Shown here one piece after another: positions 8,258 to 14,173 of a stretch of DNA of 17,181 nucleotides. Under the pieces are notes generated by a model. It was not told the origin of the DNA. It made no database searches and saw only the letters and a program-made list of their open reading frames with translations. The DNA comes from Bog-473 sp035552095 (GTDB lineage Bacteria > Actinomycetota > Acidimicrobiia > Acidimicrobiales > RAAP-2), in NCBI GenBank assembly GCA_035552095.1, contig DASZMA010000156.1, forward strand, positions 1 to 17,181. The letters run 5' to 3'. Made by a program: the position numbers and the translations under genes. Position 1 is the first letter of the stretch. Each line of letters starts with the position of its first letter.

Positions 8258-8839
8258 TCAGTAGCCGTAACCGCTGCCTGAGGTGGCCACGGGCGCCGTT
8301 GACTTTGTTGAGCCACCGATGGACTTGAGATGTGGCGTGGCCAGGAAGAAGTTCGACACTCCCTGTCCGGTGACATGGCCCGGACTGTCGTCAATGAAGG
8401 TGTAGAGGAAGTGGCCGTTGTAGGTCACCTGATGACCGGTGGCGACCTTCAACGCCGTGAGCCTTCCCCGCGCGCCGGTGGCGGTGGGCTTGGCCGACAG
8501 CAGTGGTGGCCAGAGCCGGCCCAGCTCTCCACTGACCAAGGACTTCCGGGCCGTGTCGGCCTGGTAGTAGTAGAGCGGAAGTCCCTTGGCGTCGACCAGG
8601 ATCGTCTCGGTCTTGCCGTCGACGGCGGTGGCGGCGGTGTGCAGGGTGGCCGGTTTGGCGACACCTTGAAGGCGGACCAACGTCTTCAATGAGGGCGCGG
8701 CCGATGCGGGCGCTACTGACGAGGACACCGGTGAGGACGCCTGCGGCGGTGGAGCGGCACCGGCCGCCCCCATACCGACGCCGAAGAAGCCGGCCAGGGC
8801 AATGGCCCCGCTGAAGATGGACGTGTGATGGCGTGGCAT
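8258..8839 (-). CDS. Secreted-repeat protein (COG4315 / Lipoprotein_15-like)
   Basis: A 193-aa exported protein with an N-terminal Sec signal (hydrophobic residues 9-28, likely cleavage after the GAAGAA near 29; no lipobox Cys) and a low-complexity Ala/Ser/Pro linker. Two copies of the secreted-repeat motif follow: ILVDAKGLPLYYYQADT...GRLWPPLL (about 80-115) and VTYNGHFLYTFIDDSPGHVTGQG (about 138-160). The usual repeat ends in SxCxGxCAxxWPPL; here the cysteines are absent (SLVSGELGRLWPPL), so any cofactor or disulfide use by relatives would not apply. The tail is Gly/Ser/Tyr-rich (SGSGYGY). AGGAGGT lies 7 nt upstream of the ATG. The family has no settled function. It diverges from an ECF sigma gene, whose element may control it. 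Confidence 0.85.
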   Translation of the reverse strand: MPRHHTSIFSGAIALAGFFGVGMGAAGAAPPPQASSPVSSSVAPASAAPSLKTLVRLQGVAKPATLHTAATAVDGKTETILVDAKGLPLYYYQADTARKSLVSGELGRLWPPLLSAKPTATGARGRLTALKVATGHQVTYNGHFLYTFIDDSPGHVTGQGVSNFFLATPHLKSIGGSTKSTAPVATSGSGYGY

Positions 8840-8874
8840 GAGTGAAACCTCCTATAGGTCCGAATGTCATGCAG

Positions 8875-8893
8875 CAATACGCTCGGGAGTTAC
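8875..8893 (-). promoter_or_regulatory. Candidate ECF-type element upstream of the secreted-repeat gene (degenerate copy)
   Basis: On the minus strand this reads TGTAAC-TCCCGAGC-GTATTG, with GTAAC at 8893-8889 and the second block at 8880-8875. The arrangement matches the GTAAC-N8-CTATCT element found three times on the plus strand, but the second block agrees at only 3 of 6 bases. It lies 36 nt upstream of the ATG at 8839. An alternative reading is a 16-nt spacer from TGTAAC to GCATGA. Confidence 0.4.
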
Positions 8894-8978
8894 AGCGCGC
8901 CCTAGCTCCGAGTCGCATCTCGACACCGCTCGGCGCGGCGCGTGCGGCGTGTCGCGTCAACCAGGGAGAGGCGAGTAC

Positions 8979-8997
8979 GTAACTCCATCGGCTATCT
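8979..8997 (+). promoter_or_regulatory. GTAAC-N8-CTATCT element, distal copy upstream of sigma gene
   Basis: CGTAAC at 8978-8983, then TCCATCGG and CTATCT at 8992-8997. Spacing between the two blocks is identical to that at 9091 and 10415. It lies 121 nt before the sigma start, so it would give a longer leader or a separate short transcript. Confidence 0.55.
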
Positions 8998-9090
8998 CAC
9001 CGTGAGCACTCGCCCCGGCGTGTGTGCTCCGGCACCGGCCCCTCGGTGCGGTCTCCTGCCCCTCAGGCCGAGGAGGTCCGGTGCCCCGGT

Positions 9091-9109
9091 GTAACCCCGC
9101 TGCCTATCT
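9091..9109 (+). promoter_or_regulatory. GTAAC-N8-CTATCT element, proximal copy; possible autoregulatory sigma promoter
   Basis: GGTGTAACCC then CTATCT at 9104-9109, sharing 18 of 22 positions with the copy at 10412-10433. It ends 9 nt before the sigma-factor ATG at 9119. If TATCTT (9105-9110) serves as a -10, transcription would begin at or next to that ATG, matching the absence of a Shine-Dalgarno sequence. Confidence 0.6.
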
Positions 9110-9118
9110 TAAGATGAG

Positions 9119-9712
9119 ATGTTTCCTGCTCCTCGATCCGCACTGACCGGCTTCACCCCACCACCCGTCCCGGACGAGGTCGATGTTGCCTACCTTCGAG
9201 TGGTTGACGCTGACGCCTATCCCGACTGGGAGTCGGTGTATCGAGACAACATCACTCGCCTCTACCGGCTCATGTACGCCCGAGTGGGGAACCGGCCAGA
9301 CGCCGAGGACCTCACGTCGGAAGTCTTCCGGACCGCGCTCGGTCCGCTGCGACTGGCGGCATCGAAGGGGGAGGTGAGGTCCTACCTCCTCACCACCGCC
9401 CAGACCGTCCTGGCTTCACATTGGCGCCGAAATCTGGGAATTTCGGTCACCACCATCGATCCGGAAACGGACTTCGACTACCTGGTTGAACCGACCGGGC
9501 CCGAGCCGCCGAGTGATGCCCCCCGGCGGATCACCGCGATCCTGGCCGTCCTCCCTGAACGCTATCGACGCATCCTCGAACTCCGTTTCCTTGAAGCGTG
9601 CACCATCAAGGAGGCGGCCCACTCAATGGATGTCACCGTGGCCAACGCCAAGGTCCTCCAACACCGCGCCCTGCGTATGGCGGCCAAAGTCGGATTGGAG
9701 CTCGAACCATGA
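9119..9712 (+). CDS. ECF-type RNA polymerase sigma factor
   Basis: A 197-aa sigma-70 family protein with only the two ECF domains. Sigma region 2 spans about 38-102 (YRDNITRLYRLMYARVGNRP, DAEDLTSEVF as the core-binding 2.2 helix). Region 4 spans about 138-190 (AVLPERYRRILELRFLEACTIKEAAHSMDVT with the helix-turn-helix, then KVLQHRALRMAAK). A Pro-rich extension of about 37 residues precedes region 2. ATG 9119 has no Shine-Dalgarno sequence; the nearest AGGAGG is at 9071-9076, too far away, so a leaderless message is likely. The anti-sigma gene overlaps the stop by 4 bp (ATGA), the classic coupling of a sigma and its antagonist. Probable targets are the neighbouring genes that carry the same upstream element. 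Confidence 0.92.
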   Translation: MFPAPRSALTGFTPPPVPDEVDVAYLRVVDADAYPDWESVYRDNITRLYRLMYARVGNRPDAEDLTSEVFRTALGPLRLAASKGEVRSYLLTTAQTVLASHWRRNLGISVTTIDPETDFDYLVEPTGPEPPSDAPRRITAILAVLPERYRRILELRFLEACTIKEAAHSMDVTVANAKVLQHRALRMAAKVGLELEP

Positions 9713-10365
9713 ACGACCGCAAACTCACTGACTTCGTTGACGCGCTGGCCGAAGGCCGGCGGCCGCCGGGCGATTTCGAACCTGATCAGGAAGATGTCGA
9801 CGTGCTGCGGATGGCCATCGCCCTCAGTGCGGCCCGCCCCGGAGATGCCTCCCCCGACGAGGAGTTCGTAGCCCAGCTGCAGCAGAATCTGGCTGATCAG
9901 TCGATTGCGGCCACCGCGCCGAACGTCCATGCCCTCAAGAGGCGCCGAGCCAGGGCGGCCGTGGTGGCGGTGGCGGCCAGCCTGGCGTTGATCGGCGGAA
10001 CCTTCGCGGTCACCGAGGCCACGACGCACTCCACGGGGACGACGGCGGCGGTGCAGCTACCTCACGGGAAGGTCCTGCGAACCGGAACCTTCGAAAGCAA
10101 GGACGGTCGGCCCCTGGGGCAGATTGTCGTCTACAACGGAGATCCATCGTGGGTCTACATGAGCGTGGGTTTGGCGCAGACCAACGGCACCATCATGTGC
10201 AAGCTTCAGCTGGACAACGGATCGATCGTGGCGGCCGGCACCATTGAGCTGCACCATGGGACGGGTCAACTGTCCAAGACCGTACGGGTGGACACCGGCC
10301 GCTTGCGCGGGGCCACCCTCTACAACTCCTCGGGTGCCGTCGTGGGGCTGGCTACCTTGGCTTGA
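9709..10365 (+). CDS. Membrane-anchored anti-sigma factor (putative)
   Basis: A 218-aa protein starting in the ATGA overlap with the sigma gene. Layout: an acidic cytosolic N-terminus of about 75 residues (helical, LTDFVDALAEG ... EEFVAQLQQNLADQ), a basic KRRRARAA boundary, one membrane helix (about 82-102) and an extracytoplasmic domain of about 115 residues rich in beta-type sequence (GQIVVYNGDPSWVYMSVGL, CKLQLDNGSIVAAGTIEL). This is the topology of anti-sigma factors. The zinc-binding HxxxCxxC signature of the ZAS group is absent, so a redox switch through zinc is unlikely. The outer domain may sense an envelope signal. The functional call rests on position and topology rather than a recognised domain. 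An upstream in-frame start would lie inside the sigma gene and is not needed. Confidence 0.8.
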   Translation: MNDRKLTDFVDALAEGRRPPGDFEPDQEDVDVLRMAIALSAARPGDASPDEEFVAQLQQNLADQSIAATAPNVHALKRRRARAAVVAVAASLALIGGTFAVTEATTHSTGTTAAVQLPHGKVLRTGTFESKDGRPLGQIVVYNGDPSWVYMSVGLAQTNGTIMCKLQLDNGSIVAAGTIELHHGTGQLSKTVRVDTGRLRGATLYNSSGAVVGLATLA

Positions 10366-10370
10366 CGGTG

Positions 10371-10400
10371 GTCGGTGGCCCCTGCTTCGCCGGGGCCGAC
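10371..10400 (+). terminator. GC-rich hairpin after the anti-sigma gene
   Basis: GTC-GGT-GGCCCC, a short loop, then GGGGCC-GAC can form a stem with a 3-nt bulge just after the anti-sigma stop. There is no T-tract, so it could be a weak or factor-assisted terminator, or simply a structured 3' end. The next element begins 12 nt further on. Confidence 0.4.
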
Positions 10401-10414
10401 GAGCGTCAAAGGGT

Positions 10415-10433
10415 GTAACCCGCCGCCCTATCT
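10415..10433 (+). promoter_or_regulatory. GTAAC-N8-CTATCT element upstream of the 56-aa gene
   Basis: GGTGTAACCC then CTATCT at 10428-10433, with the same spacing as the two copies upstream of the sigma gene. It lies 47 nt ahead of ATG 10481, leaving room for a leader with a good ribosome-binding site. This is the strongest indication that the small gene belongs to the sigma regulon. Confidence 0.6.
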
Positions 10434-10480
10434 GTCTTCGGGAGCAGGGATACATCCACTTGACGAACAAAGGGGACTTC

Positions 10481-10651
10481 ATGTCAGTTGGCCGCAGCAG
10501 CCGCTCTCTTCTTAAGAGGCAGTCGGAGTTCGATCGTCGCGCCATTCACATGGTGGGTCACGTGCTCATGGCCGGGATCTGGCTGGAGCGTCGGTTGGCC
10601 AACTCACCGAAGGTGCTGTCCGGTGTCATGGAGCGACCGGGCGCGTCGTAG
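10481..10651 (+). CDS. Small basic protein, 56 aa, unknown function
   Basis: A 56-aa frame beginning MSVGRSSRSLLKRQ, with a central helix-prone segment (AIHMVGHVLMAGIWLERRLA) flanked by arginines. There are no cysteines, no clear signal peptide and no named family recognised. The central stretch is hydrophobic but holds His and Arg, so it could be an amphipathic helix that docks on a membrane or protein. ATG 10481 is preceded by AAAGGGGA with a spacing of about 6 nt, a convincing ribosome-binding site, and by the GTAAC-N8-CTATCT element. A longer frame back to 10244 only runs through the anti-sigma gene. Its expression under the adjacent sigma factor is inference. Confidence 0.55.
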   Translation: MSVGRSSRSLLKRQSEFDRRAIHMVGHVLMAGIWLERRLANSPKVLSGVMERPGAS

Positions 10652-10667
10652 CGAAAGGCGCTGATTG

Positions 10668-10686
10668 GTAACACCATGGCCTCTCA
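10668..10686 (+). promoter_or_regulatory. Degenerate GTAAC-N8-CTCTCA element upstream of the 60-aa gene
   Basis: TGGTAAC followed after 8 nt by CTCTCA. The first block matches the other copies and the second agrees at 4 of 6 positions. It lies 31 nt upstream of ATG 10717. It may be a weak member of the same set or chance. Confidence 0.3.
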
Positions 10687-10716
10687 CAAACACCGAAAGG
10701 AAGTTGGAGCAATCAC

Positions 10717-10899
10717 ATGAGCATGTTCAGGAACACCAAGCACGGATCGCAGTGGGTCTCTGGTACTGAGTTGATCCACGGCCGGCCTTCGCCGACCTTT
10801 GGGCGTGGGCGGCTTTGTGCCGCCTCAGGCTGCCGGACCCACCTCTCCGCGTACAACCCCGACAACTGCTGTTCGCTCCACAATCACCCGCTGTATTGA
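10717..10899 (+). CDS. Small zinc-ribbon-like protein, 60 aa
   Basis: A 60-aa protein whose second half carries Cys34-x4-Cys39, then HLSAYNPDN, then Cys51-Cys52-x2-His55 and His57. The LSxYNPD core between a Cys pair and a Cys/His pair resembles a short motif known to me from small actinobacterial proteins and regulator tails, where the residues plausibly hold one zinc ion. The N-terminal half (MSMFRNTKHGSQWVSGTELIHG) has no recognised fold. GGAGC lies 6 nt before the ATG. It sits 65 nt after the 56-aa gene and may be cotranscribed or have its own weak element at 10668. A hairpin follows at 10934. Function is unknown; nucleic-acid or protein binding is a guess based on the ribbon. Confidence 0.6.
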   Translation: MSMFRNTKHGSQWVSGTELIHGRPSPTFGRGRLCAASGCRTHLSAYNPDNCCSLHNHPLY

Positions 10900-10933
10900 G
10901 CCCGCCCGCCGACAGGCAGCCGGGTCGGGCCTG

Positions 10934-10959
10934 CCCGTCCACCCTCGAACGTGGGCGGG
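10934..10959. terminator. Bidirectional hairpin between convergent genes
   Basis: CCCGTCCAC and GTGGGCGGG form a 9-bp stem with one G-U pair around an 8-nt loop. It lies between the 60-aa gene (+) and the aldehyde dehydrogenase (-), where a shared terminator would be expected. There is no T-run on either side. Confidence 0.5.
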
Positions 10960-10971
10960 ATCAGTCCAGAG

Positions 10972-12390
10972 TCAGCGCTGCATCGACTTGGTCTCGACGA
11001 ACTCTTCCAGCCCGTACTTGCCGCGCTCGCGCCCGATGCCGGACTGCTTGTACCCGCCGAATGGAGCGCTCGGGTTGAACGCCCCCCCGTTGATGTCGAC
11101 CTGTCCCGTCCGCATCTGGCGGGCCACCCGCTCGGCCCGGGCCGGGTCGCCACTCGAGACCCCGCCGGCCAGGCCGTAGGGGGTGTCGTTGGCGATCTCA
11201 ATCGCCTCTTCCTCGGTGTCGTAGGGGATGATGGAGAGCACCGGGCCGAAGATCTCCTCGTTGGCGATCGTCATGGTCCGGGTCACCTCGGAGAAGACAG
11301 TCGGCTGCACGAAGAAGCCCTTCTCCAGCCCGTCGGGCGCCTCGGCGCCACCGATGACCAACTTGGCGCCCTCTTCAATGCCCTTGTTGATGTAGCCGCG
11401 CACCCGGTCCCGTTGTACGGCCGAGACAAGAGGTCCGAGCAGCTTGCCGGCCTCGAAGGGATCACCGGGGGCGAAGCCCTCGGCCGCTGTCCGGGCCAGC
11501 TCCTCCACCTCGGCCAGCTTGTCCCGGGGGACCAGCATGCGGGTGAGCGCCGAGCAGGTCTGGCCCGAGTTCATGTAGCAGGCGAAGACGCCGGCCGGCA
11601 CCGCGGTGGCGAAGTCGGCGTCGTCCAGCAGGATGTTGGCCGACTTGCCGCCCAGTTCCAGCGAGACCCGCTTGATGGAGTCGGCGGCCAGTTCCATGAC
11701 CCGCTTGCCGGCCCGGGTGGAGCCGGTGAAGGAGACCATGTCGACCTTGGGGTGGGCCGCGATGGCCTCGCCGACCACGGGGCCGATCCCGGTGACCAGG
11801 TTGAAGACGCCGGGGGGCAGGCCCACGTCGTGAATGATCTCGGCCAGCGCGAAGGCGTTCATGGGCGCGACTTCACTGGGCTTGAGGACGACGGTGCACC
11901 CGGCGGCCAGGGCCGGGGCGACTTTGAGGACGACCTGGTAGAGCGGGTAGTTCCACGGCGTGATGGCGCCGACCACGCCGACCGGCTCGTGGACGACGAG
12001 GGAGTTGCCGATCTCCTCTTCCCACGGGAAGGCCTCGGCGGCCTTGGCCGCGTCGGCGAAGGCGCCGGCCGGCAGGCCGACCTGCACCGCCCCGGACAGG
12101 GTCATCGGCATGCCGACCTCGTGCGAAATGATGGCGGCGATCTCATCGGTGCGGGCAGCCAGGGCCTCGCCGATGCGGATGAGGAGCTTGCCCCGCTCCT
12201 CGCGGGAGGTGGCCGACCAGGCCGGGAAGGCCGCCGCGGCCGCCTGGACCGCCTTGTCGACGTCCTCGACCGTCCCCTCGGGAATGGTGGCCATGACTTC
12301 CTCGGTGGTCGAGTCGATGACCTCCAGGGTGCCGGTGCCGGTAGAGGCGACCCAGTTGCCGTTGATGTAGATCTTGTCGCGGACGTCCAT
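10972..12390 (-). CDS. NAD(P)-dependent aldehyde dehydrogenase
   Basis: A 472-aa member of the aldehyde dehydrogenase superfamily that oxidises an aldehyde to the acid with NAD(P)+. The visible active site is Asn147 in ITPWNYP, Glu245 in SLELGGKS and the nucleophile Cys279 in NSGQTCS. The cofactor region VVLKPSEVAP and FTGSTRAGK is present, as is the late GPVLSIIPYDTEEEAIEIANDTPYGLAGGV block. Length is normal for the family. ATG 12390 follows GGGAGGG at 6 nt; the in-frame extension upstream to 12459 is not supported. It lies 117 nt downstream of the SDR gene on the same strand and is probably in its operon, so the SDR and this enzyme may perform successive alcohol/ketone and aldehyde steps. 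The substrate is not deducible. Confidence 0.93.
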   Translation of the reverse strand: MDVRDKIYINGNWVASTGTGTLEVIDSTTEEVMATIPEGTVEDVDKAVQAAAAAFPAWSATSREERGKLLIRIGEALAARTDEIAAIISHEVGMPMTLSGAVQVGLPAGAFADAAKAAEAFPWEEEIGNSLVVHEPVGVVGAITPWNYPLYQVVLKVAPALAAGCTVVLKPSEVAPMNAFALAEIIHDVGLPPGVFNLVTGIGPVVGEAIAAHPKVDMVSFTGSTRAGKRVMELAADSIKRVSLELGGKSANILLDDADFATAVPAGVFACYMNSGQTCSALTRMLVPRDKLAEVEELARTAAEGFAPGDPFEAGKLLGPLVSAVQRDRVRGYINKGIEEGAKLVIGGAEAPDGLEKGFFVQPTVFSEVTRTMTIANEEIFGPVLSIIPYDTEEEAIEIANDTPYGLAGGVSSGDPARAERVARQMRTGQVDINGGAFNPSAPFGGYKQSGIGRERGKYGLEEFVETKSMQR

Positions 12391-12507
12391 TTCGTGCCCT
12401 CCCTGAGCGGTGCTGACGGTTCCCACCCTACCGATACCGCCGGAATCCCGCACTCTCACCCGGTCGCTCCGGTGCTGGGCCCGCCTGGGCTGGCGCCCCG
12501 GGGCCCC

Positions 12508-13398
12508 TCAGTCCTTCTTGCCCAGTAGCGGGTGCTCGCCCATCCCGACCGGCTGGAGATGCTGGCCCAGGACCTCGTGGAAGTGCTCGGCCACCTCGGA
12601 AGGGGTCCAGCCCCCCTCGTGCCACATAGTGGCGATCTGCCGGGGGGTCTGGAAGAGAGTGTAGGCGAACCCGGTGCGGCCCAGCACCTGGCCGTTGACG
12701 TAGGAGGCGCCCTCGGAGGCCAAGAAGGCGATCAACGGGGCGTTGAGGGCGGGGTCCTGATCGGCCGGCGGCTCGGCCCCGGCGTAGAGGCCCTCGGTCA
12801 TGCGGGTGAAGCCGGCCGGGGCCACCGCGTTGACCGTGATGCCGTAGCGCCCGAGCTCGAGGGCCCACACGAACGTCATGCCCATGATGGCCGCCTTGGC
12901 CGCCCCGTAGTTGGTCTGGCCGAAGTTGCCCCGCAGCCCGGCTGAAGAGGTGATGTTGACGATGCGCCCGTAGCCCTTCTCCTTCATGAGGGGGGCGGCG
13001 TGGCGCACCGTGTTGAAGGTGCCCTTCTGGTGAACGGCGATGACGGCGTCGTAGTCGGCCTCGTCCATCTTGACCAGGGTGCGGTCCCGCACAATCCCGG
13101 CGTTGTTGACCAGGATGTCGATCGACCCGAAGGAGTCGACGGCTGCTCCAATAATCCGCCCCGCCGCCTCGAAGTCGCTCACCGAGTCGTGGTTGGGCAC
13201 GGCGGCTCCGCCGGCGGCCTCGATCTCCTTGCACACCTCGGCGGCGGGATCCTCGCCCGTCCCGTCGCCCCCCAGCGACACCCCGACGTCGTTGACCACC
13301 ACACTGGCCCCCTCGGCAGCCAGGCAGAGGGCAATGTCCCGCCCGATGCCCCGCCCCGCTCCGGTCACCACGGCCACTTTGTCGTTGAGAAGTCCCAT
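12508..13398 (-). CDS. Short-chain dehydrogenase, HSD17B4/MFE-2-like 3-hydroxyacyl-CoA dehydrogenase type
   Basis: A 296-aa SDR. The cofactor motif is TGAGRGIG (12-19), Asp37 follows the second strand (VVVNDVG), and there is a long insert with GGDGTGEDP that is typical of the SDR half of peroxisomal multifunctional enzyme type 2 and of bacterial steroid/acyl-CoA dehydrogenases. NNAG is at 98-101. The catalytic residues are Ser151/152, Tyr164 and Lys168 (SSAG, YGAAK). A C-terminal extension (WHEGGWTPSEVAEHFHEVLG) exceeds the minimal fold. The likely reaction is NAD-linked oxidation of a 3-hydroxyacyl-CoA or a hydroxysteroid. There is no Shine-Dalgarno sequence. A -10-like TAATGT ends 6 nt before the ATG, so the mRNA is probably leaderless. 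It diverges from the aldolase operon across a palindrome. Confidence 0.9.
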   Translation of the reverse strand: MGLLNDKVAVVTGAGRGIGRDIALCLAAEGASVVVNDVGVSLGGDGTGEDPAAEVCKEIEAAGGAAVPNHDSVSDFEAAGRIIGAAVDSFGSIDILVNNAGIVRDRTLVKMDEADYDAVIAVHQKGTFNTVRHAAPLMKEKGYGRIVNITSSAGLRGNFGQTNYGAAKAAIMGMTFVWALELGRYGITVNAVAPAGFTRMTEGLYAGAEPPADQDPALNAPLIAFLASEGASYVNGQVLGRTGFAYTLFQTPRQIATMWHEGGWTPSEVAEHFHEVLGQHLQPVGMGEHPLLGKKD

Positions 13399-13404
13399 CG
13401 GGCG

Positions 13405-13434
13405 ACATTACCCCGGTGCCCCCATTCCCTGACA
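13405..13434 (-). promoter_or_regulatory. Predicted leaderless promoter of the SDR gene
   Basis: On the minus strand TGTCAG (13434-13429) serves as a possible -35, followed by an 18-nt spacer and TAATGT (13410-13405) as the -10. Transcription would start close to the ATG at 13398. The -35 coincides with one arm of the palindrome at 13427-13446. Confidence 0.45.
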
Positions 13435-13446
13435 GCCGTGTCAGGG
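13427..13446. promoter_or_regulatory. Perfect inverted repeat operator CCCTGACA-N4-TGTCAGGG
   Basis: The arms of 8 bp are exact reverse complements around GCCG. The site sits in the 124-bp gap between divergent operons, and each arm overlaps the -35 position of one predicted promoter. This is the geometry of a dimeric repressor (TetR- or GntR-like) site. No regulator gene is in the window. Confidence 0.65.
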
Positions 13447-13467
13447 TGGGCCCGGGCACTGTACGAT
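13439..13467 (+). promoter_or_regulatory. Predicted promoter of the aldolase operon
   Basis: TGTCAG (13439-13444), a 17-nt spacer, then TACGAT (13462-13467) preceded by TG one base upstream. The -35 is the right arm of the palindrome, so a protein bound there would exclude RNA polymerase. A leader of about 50 nt would precede ATG 13523. Confidence 0.45.
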
Positions 13468-13522
13468 TCGGTCCGGAACGGGCGGCGCCGACGCCCGACG
13501 AGCGGTGAGGAGCCCCCGGGTC

Positions 13523-14164
13523 ATGGCCACATTCATTGAGAACGCACCTGAGCAAGTACTGGCCGCCGCCAAGGAGCTCCTGGAGAGAGGGCTGGTCGAG
13601 GGCACCTCAGGCAACATCTCGGCCCGTATGGAGGACGGCAACATCGCCGTCACGCCCTCCTCCCTGGACTACAAGGTCATGCAGCTGGAGGACATCGTCA
13701 TCGTCAATCCGGCCGGCGACGTCGTATCCGGCGAGCGCGGCCCCACCTCGGAGAAGTACCTCCACCTGGCCTGCCTGGCCGCCTACGAGGACTTCGCGGT
13801 GTGCATCCACTCCCATGCCGTCCACGCCACCATGTTCGCCGTCGCCCACGAGGACATTCCGAGCTGCATTGACGAGTTCACCATCTACCTGGGCGGGGAC
13901 ATCCGTTGCTCGGAGTACGCCGCCAGCGGCTCTCCCGAACTGGCCGAGCAGGTGGTGAAGGCCCTGGAGAGCCGGAGCGCGGCGCTCATCGCCAACCACG
14001 GCATGGTGGCCATCGGCACGACCATGGAGAAGGCGATGCACAACACCGCGCTGGTCGAGCGATCCGCCAAGATCATCTGGGGCGCCAAGCAGCTGGGCGG
14101 GATCTTCCCGCTGCCGGAGAAGGTCAACGCCACCTTCGCCAGCTACTGGCCCTACATGCGATAG
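13523..14164 (+). CDS. Class II aldolase/adducin family protein (FucA-like)
   Basis: A 213-aa metal-dependent aldolase. The zinc ligands and base are spaced as in L-fuculose-1-phosphate aldolase: Glu77 (PTSEKYLHL), His96 and His98 (CIHSHAVHA), and His159 (ANHGMVAIG). GTSGNIS (27-33), which binds the phosphate in sugar-phosphate aldolases, is present, as is TPSSLDY (44-50). A retro-aldol reaction on a hydroxy-ketone phosphate, or a decarboxylase/dehydratase variant, is possible; the family is broad. ATG 13523 is preferred over the in-frame GTG 13505 because GAGGAG lies just upstream and the extra six residues (MRSPRV) look non-coding. RidA follows after 9 nt. Confidence 0.9.
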   Translation: MATFIENAPEQVLAAAKELLERGLVEGTSGNISARMEDGNIAVTPSSLDYKVMQLEDIVIVNPAGDVVSGERGPTSEKYLHLACLAAYEDFAVCIHSHAVHATMFAVAHEDIPSCIDEFTIYLGGDIRCSEYAASGSPELAEQVVKALESRSAALIANHGMVAIGTTMEKAMHNTALVERSAKIIWGAKQLGGIFPLPEKVNATFASYWPYMR

Positions 14165-14173
14165 GGCGGGCAC

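Noticed and set aside
8263..8280. GTAACCGCTGCCTGA resembling the regulatory element
   Set aside because: It is the antisense of the Gly/Ser/Tyr-rich C-terminus of the secreted protein and lacks the CTATCT block.
9002..9094. 30-codon GTG frame (VSTRPGVCAPAPAPRCG...) just after the distal regulatory element, possible leaderless leader peptide
   Set aside because: The GTG is only 5 nt after CTATCT, too close for a leaderless start, there is no ribosome-binding site, and the peptide is Pro/Arg-rich as expected of random GC-rich sequence.
10951..12528. 525-codon plus-strand open frame opposite the aldehyde dehydrogenase
   Set aside because: Low-complexity Gly/Asp/Arg translation with no motif; the opposite strand has all ALDH catalytic residues.
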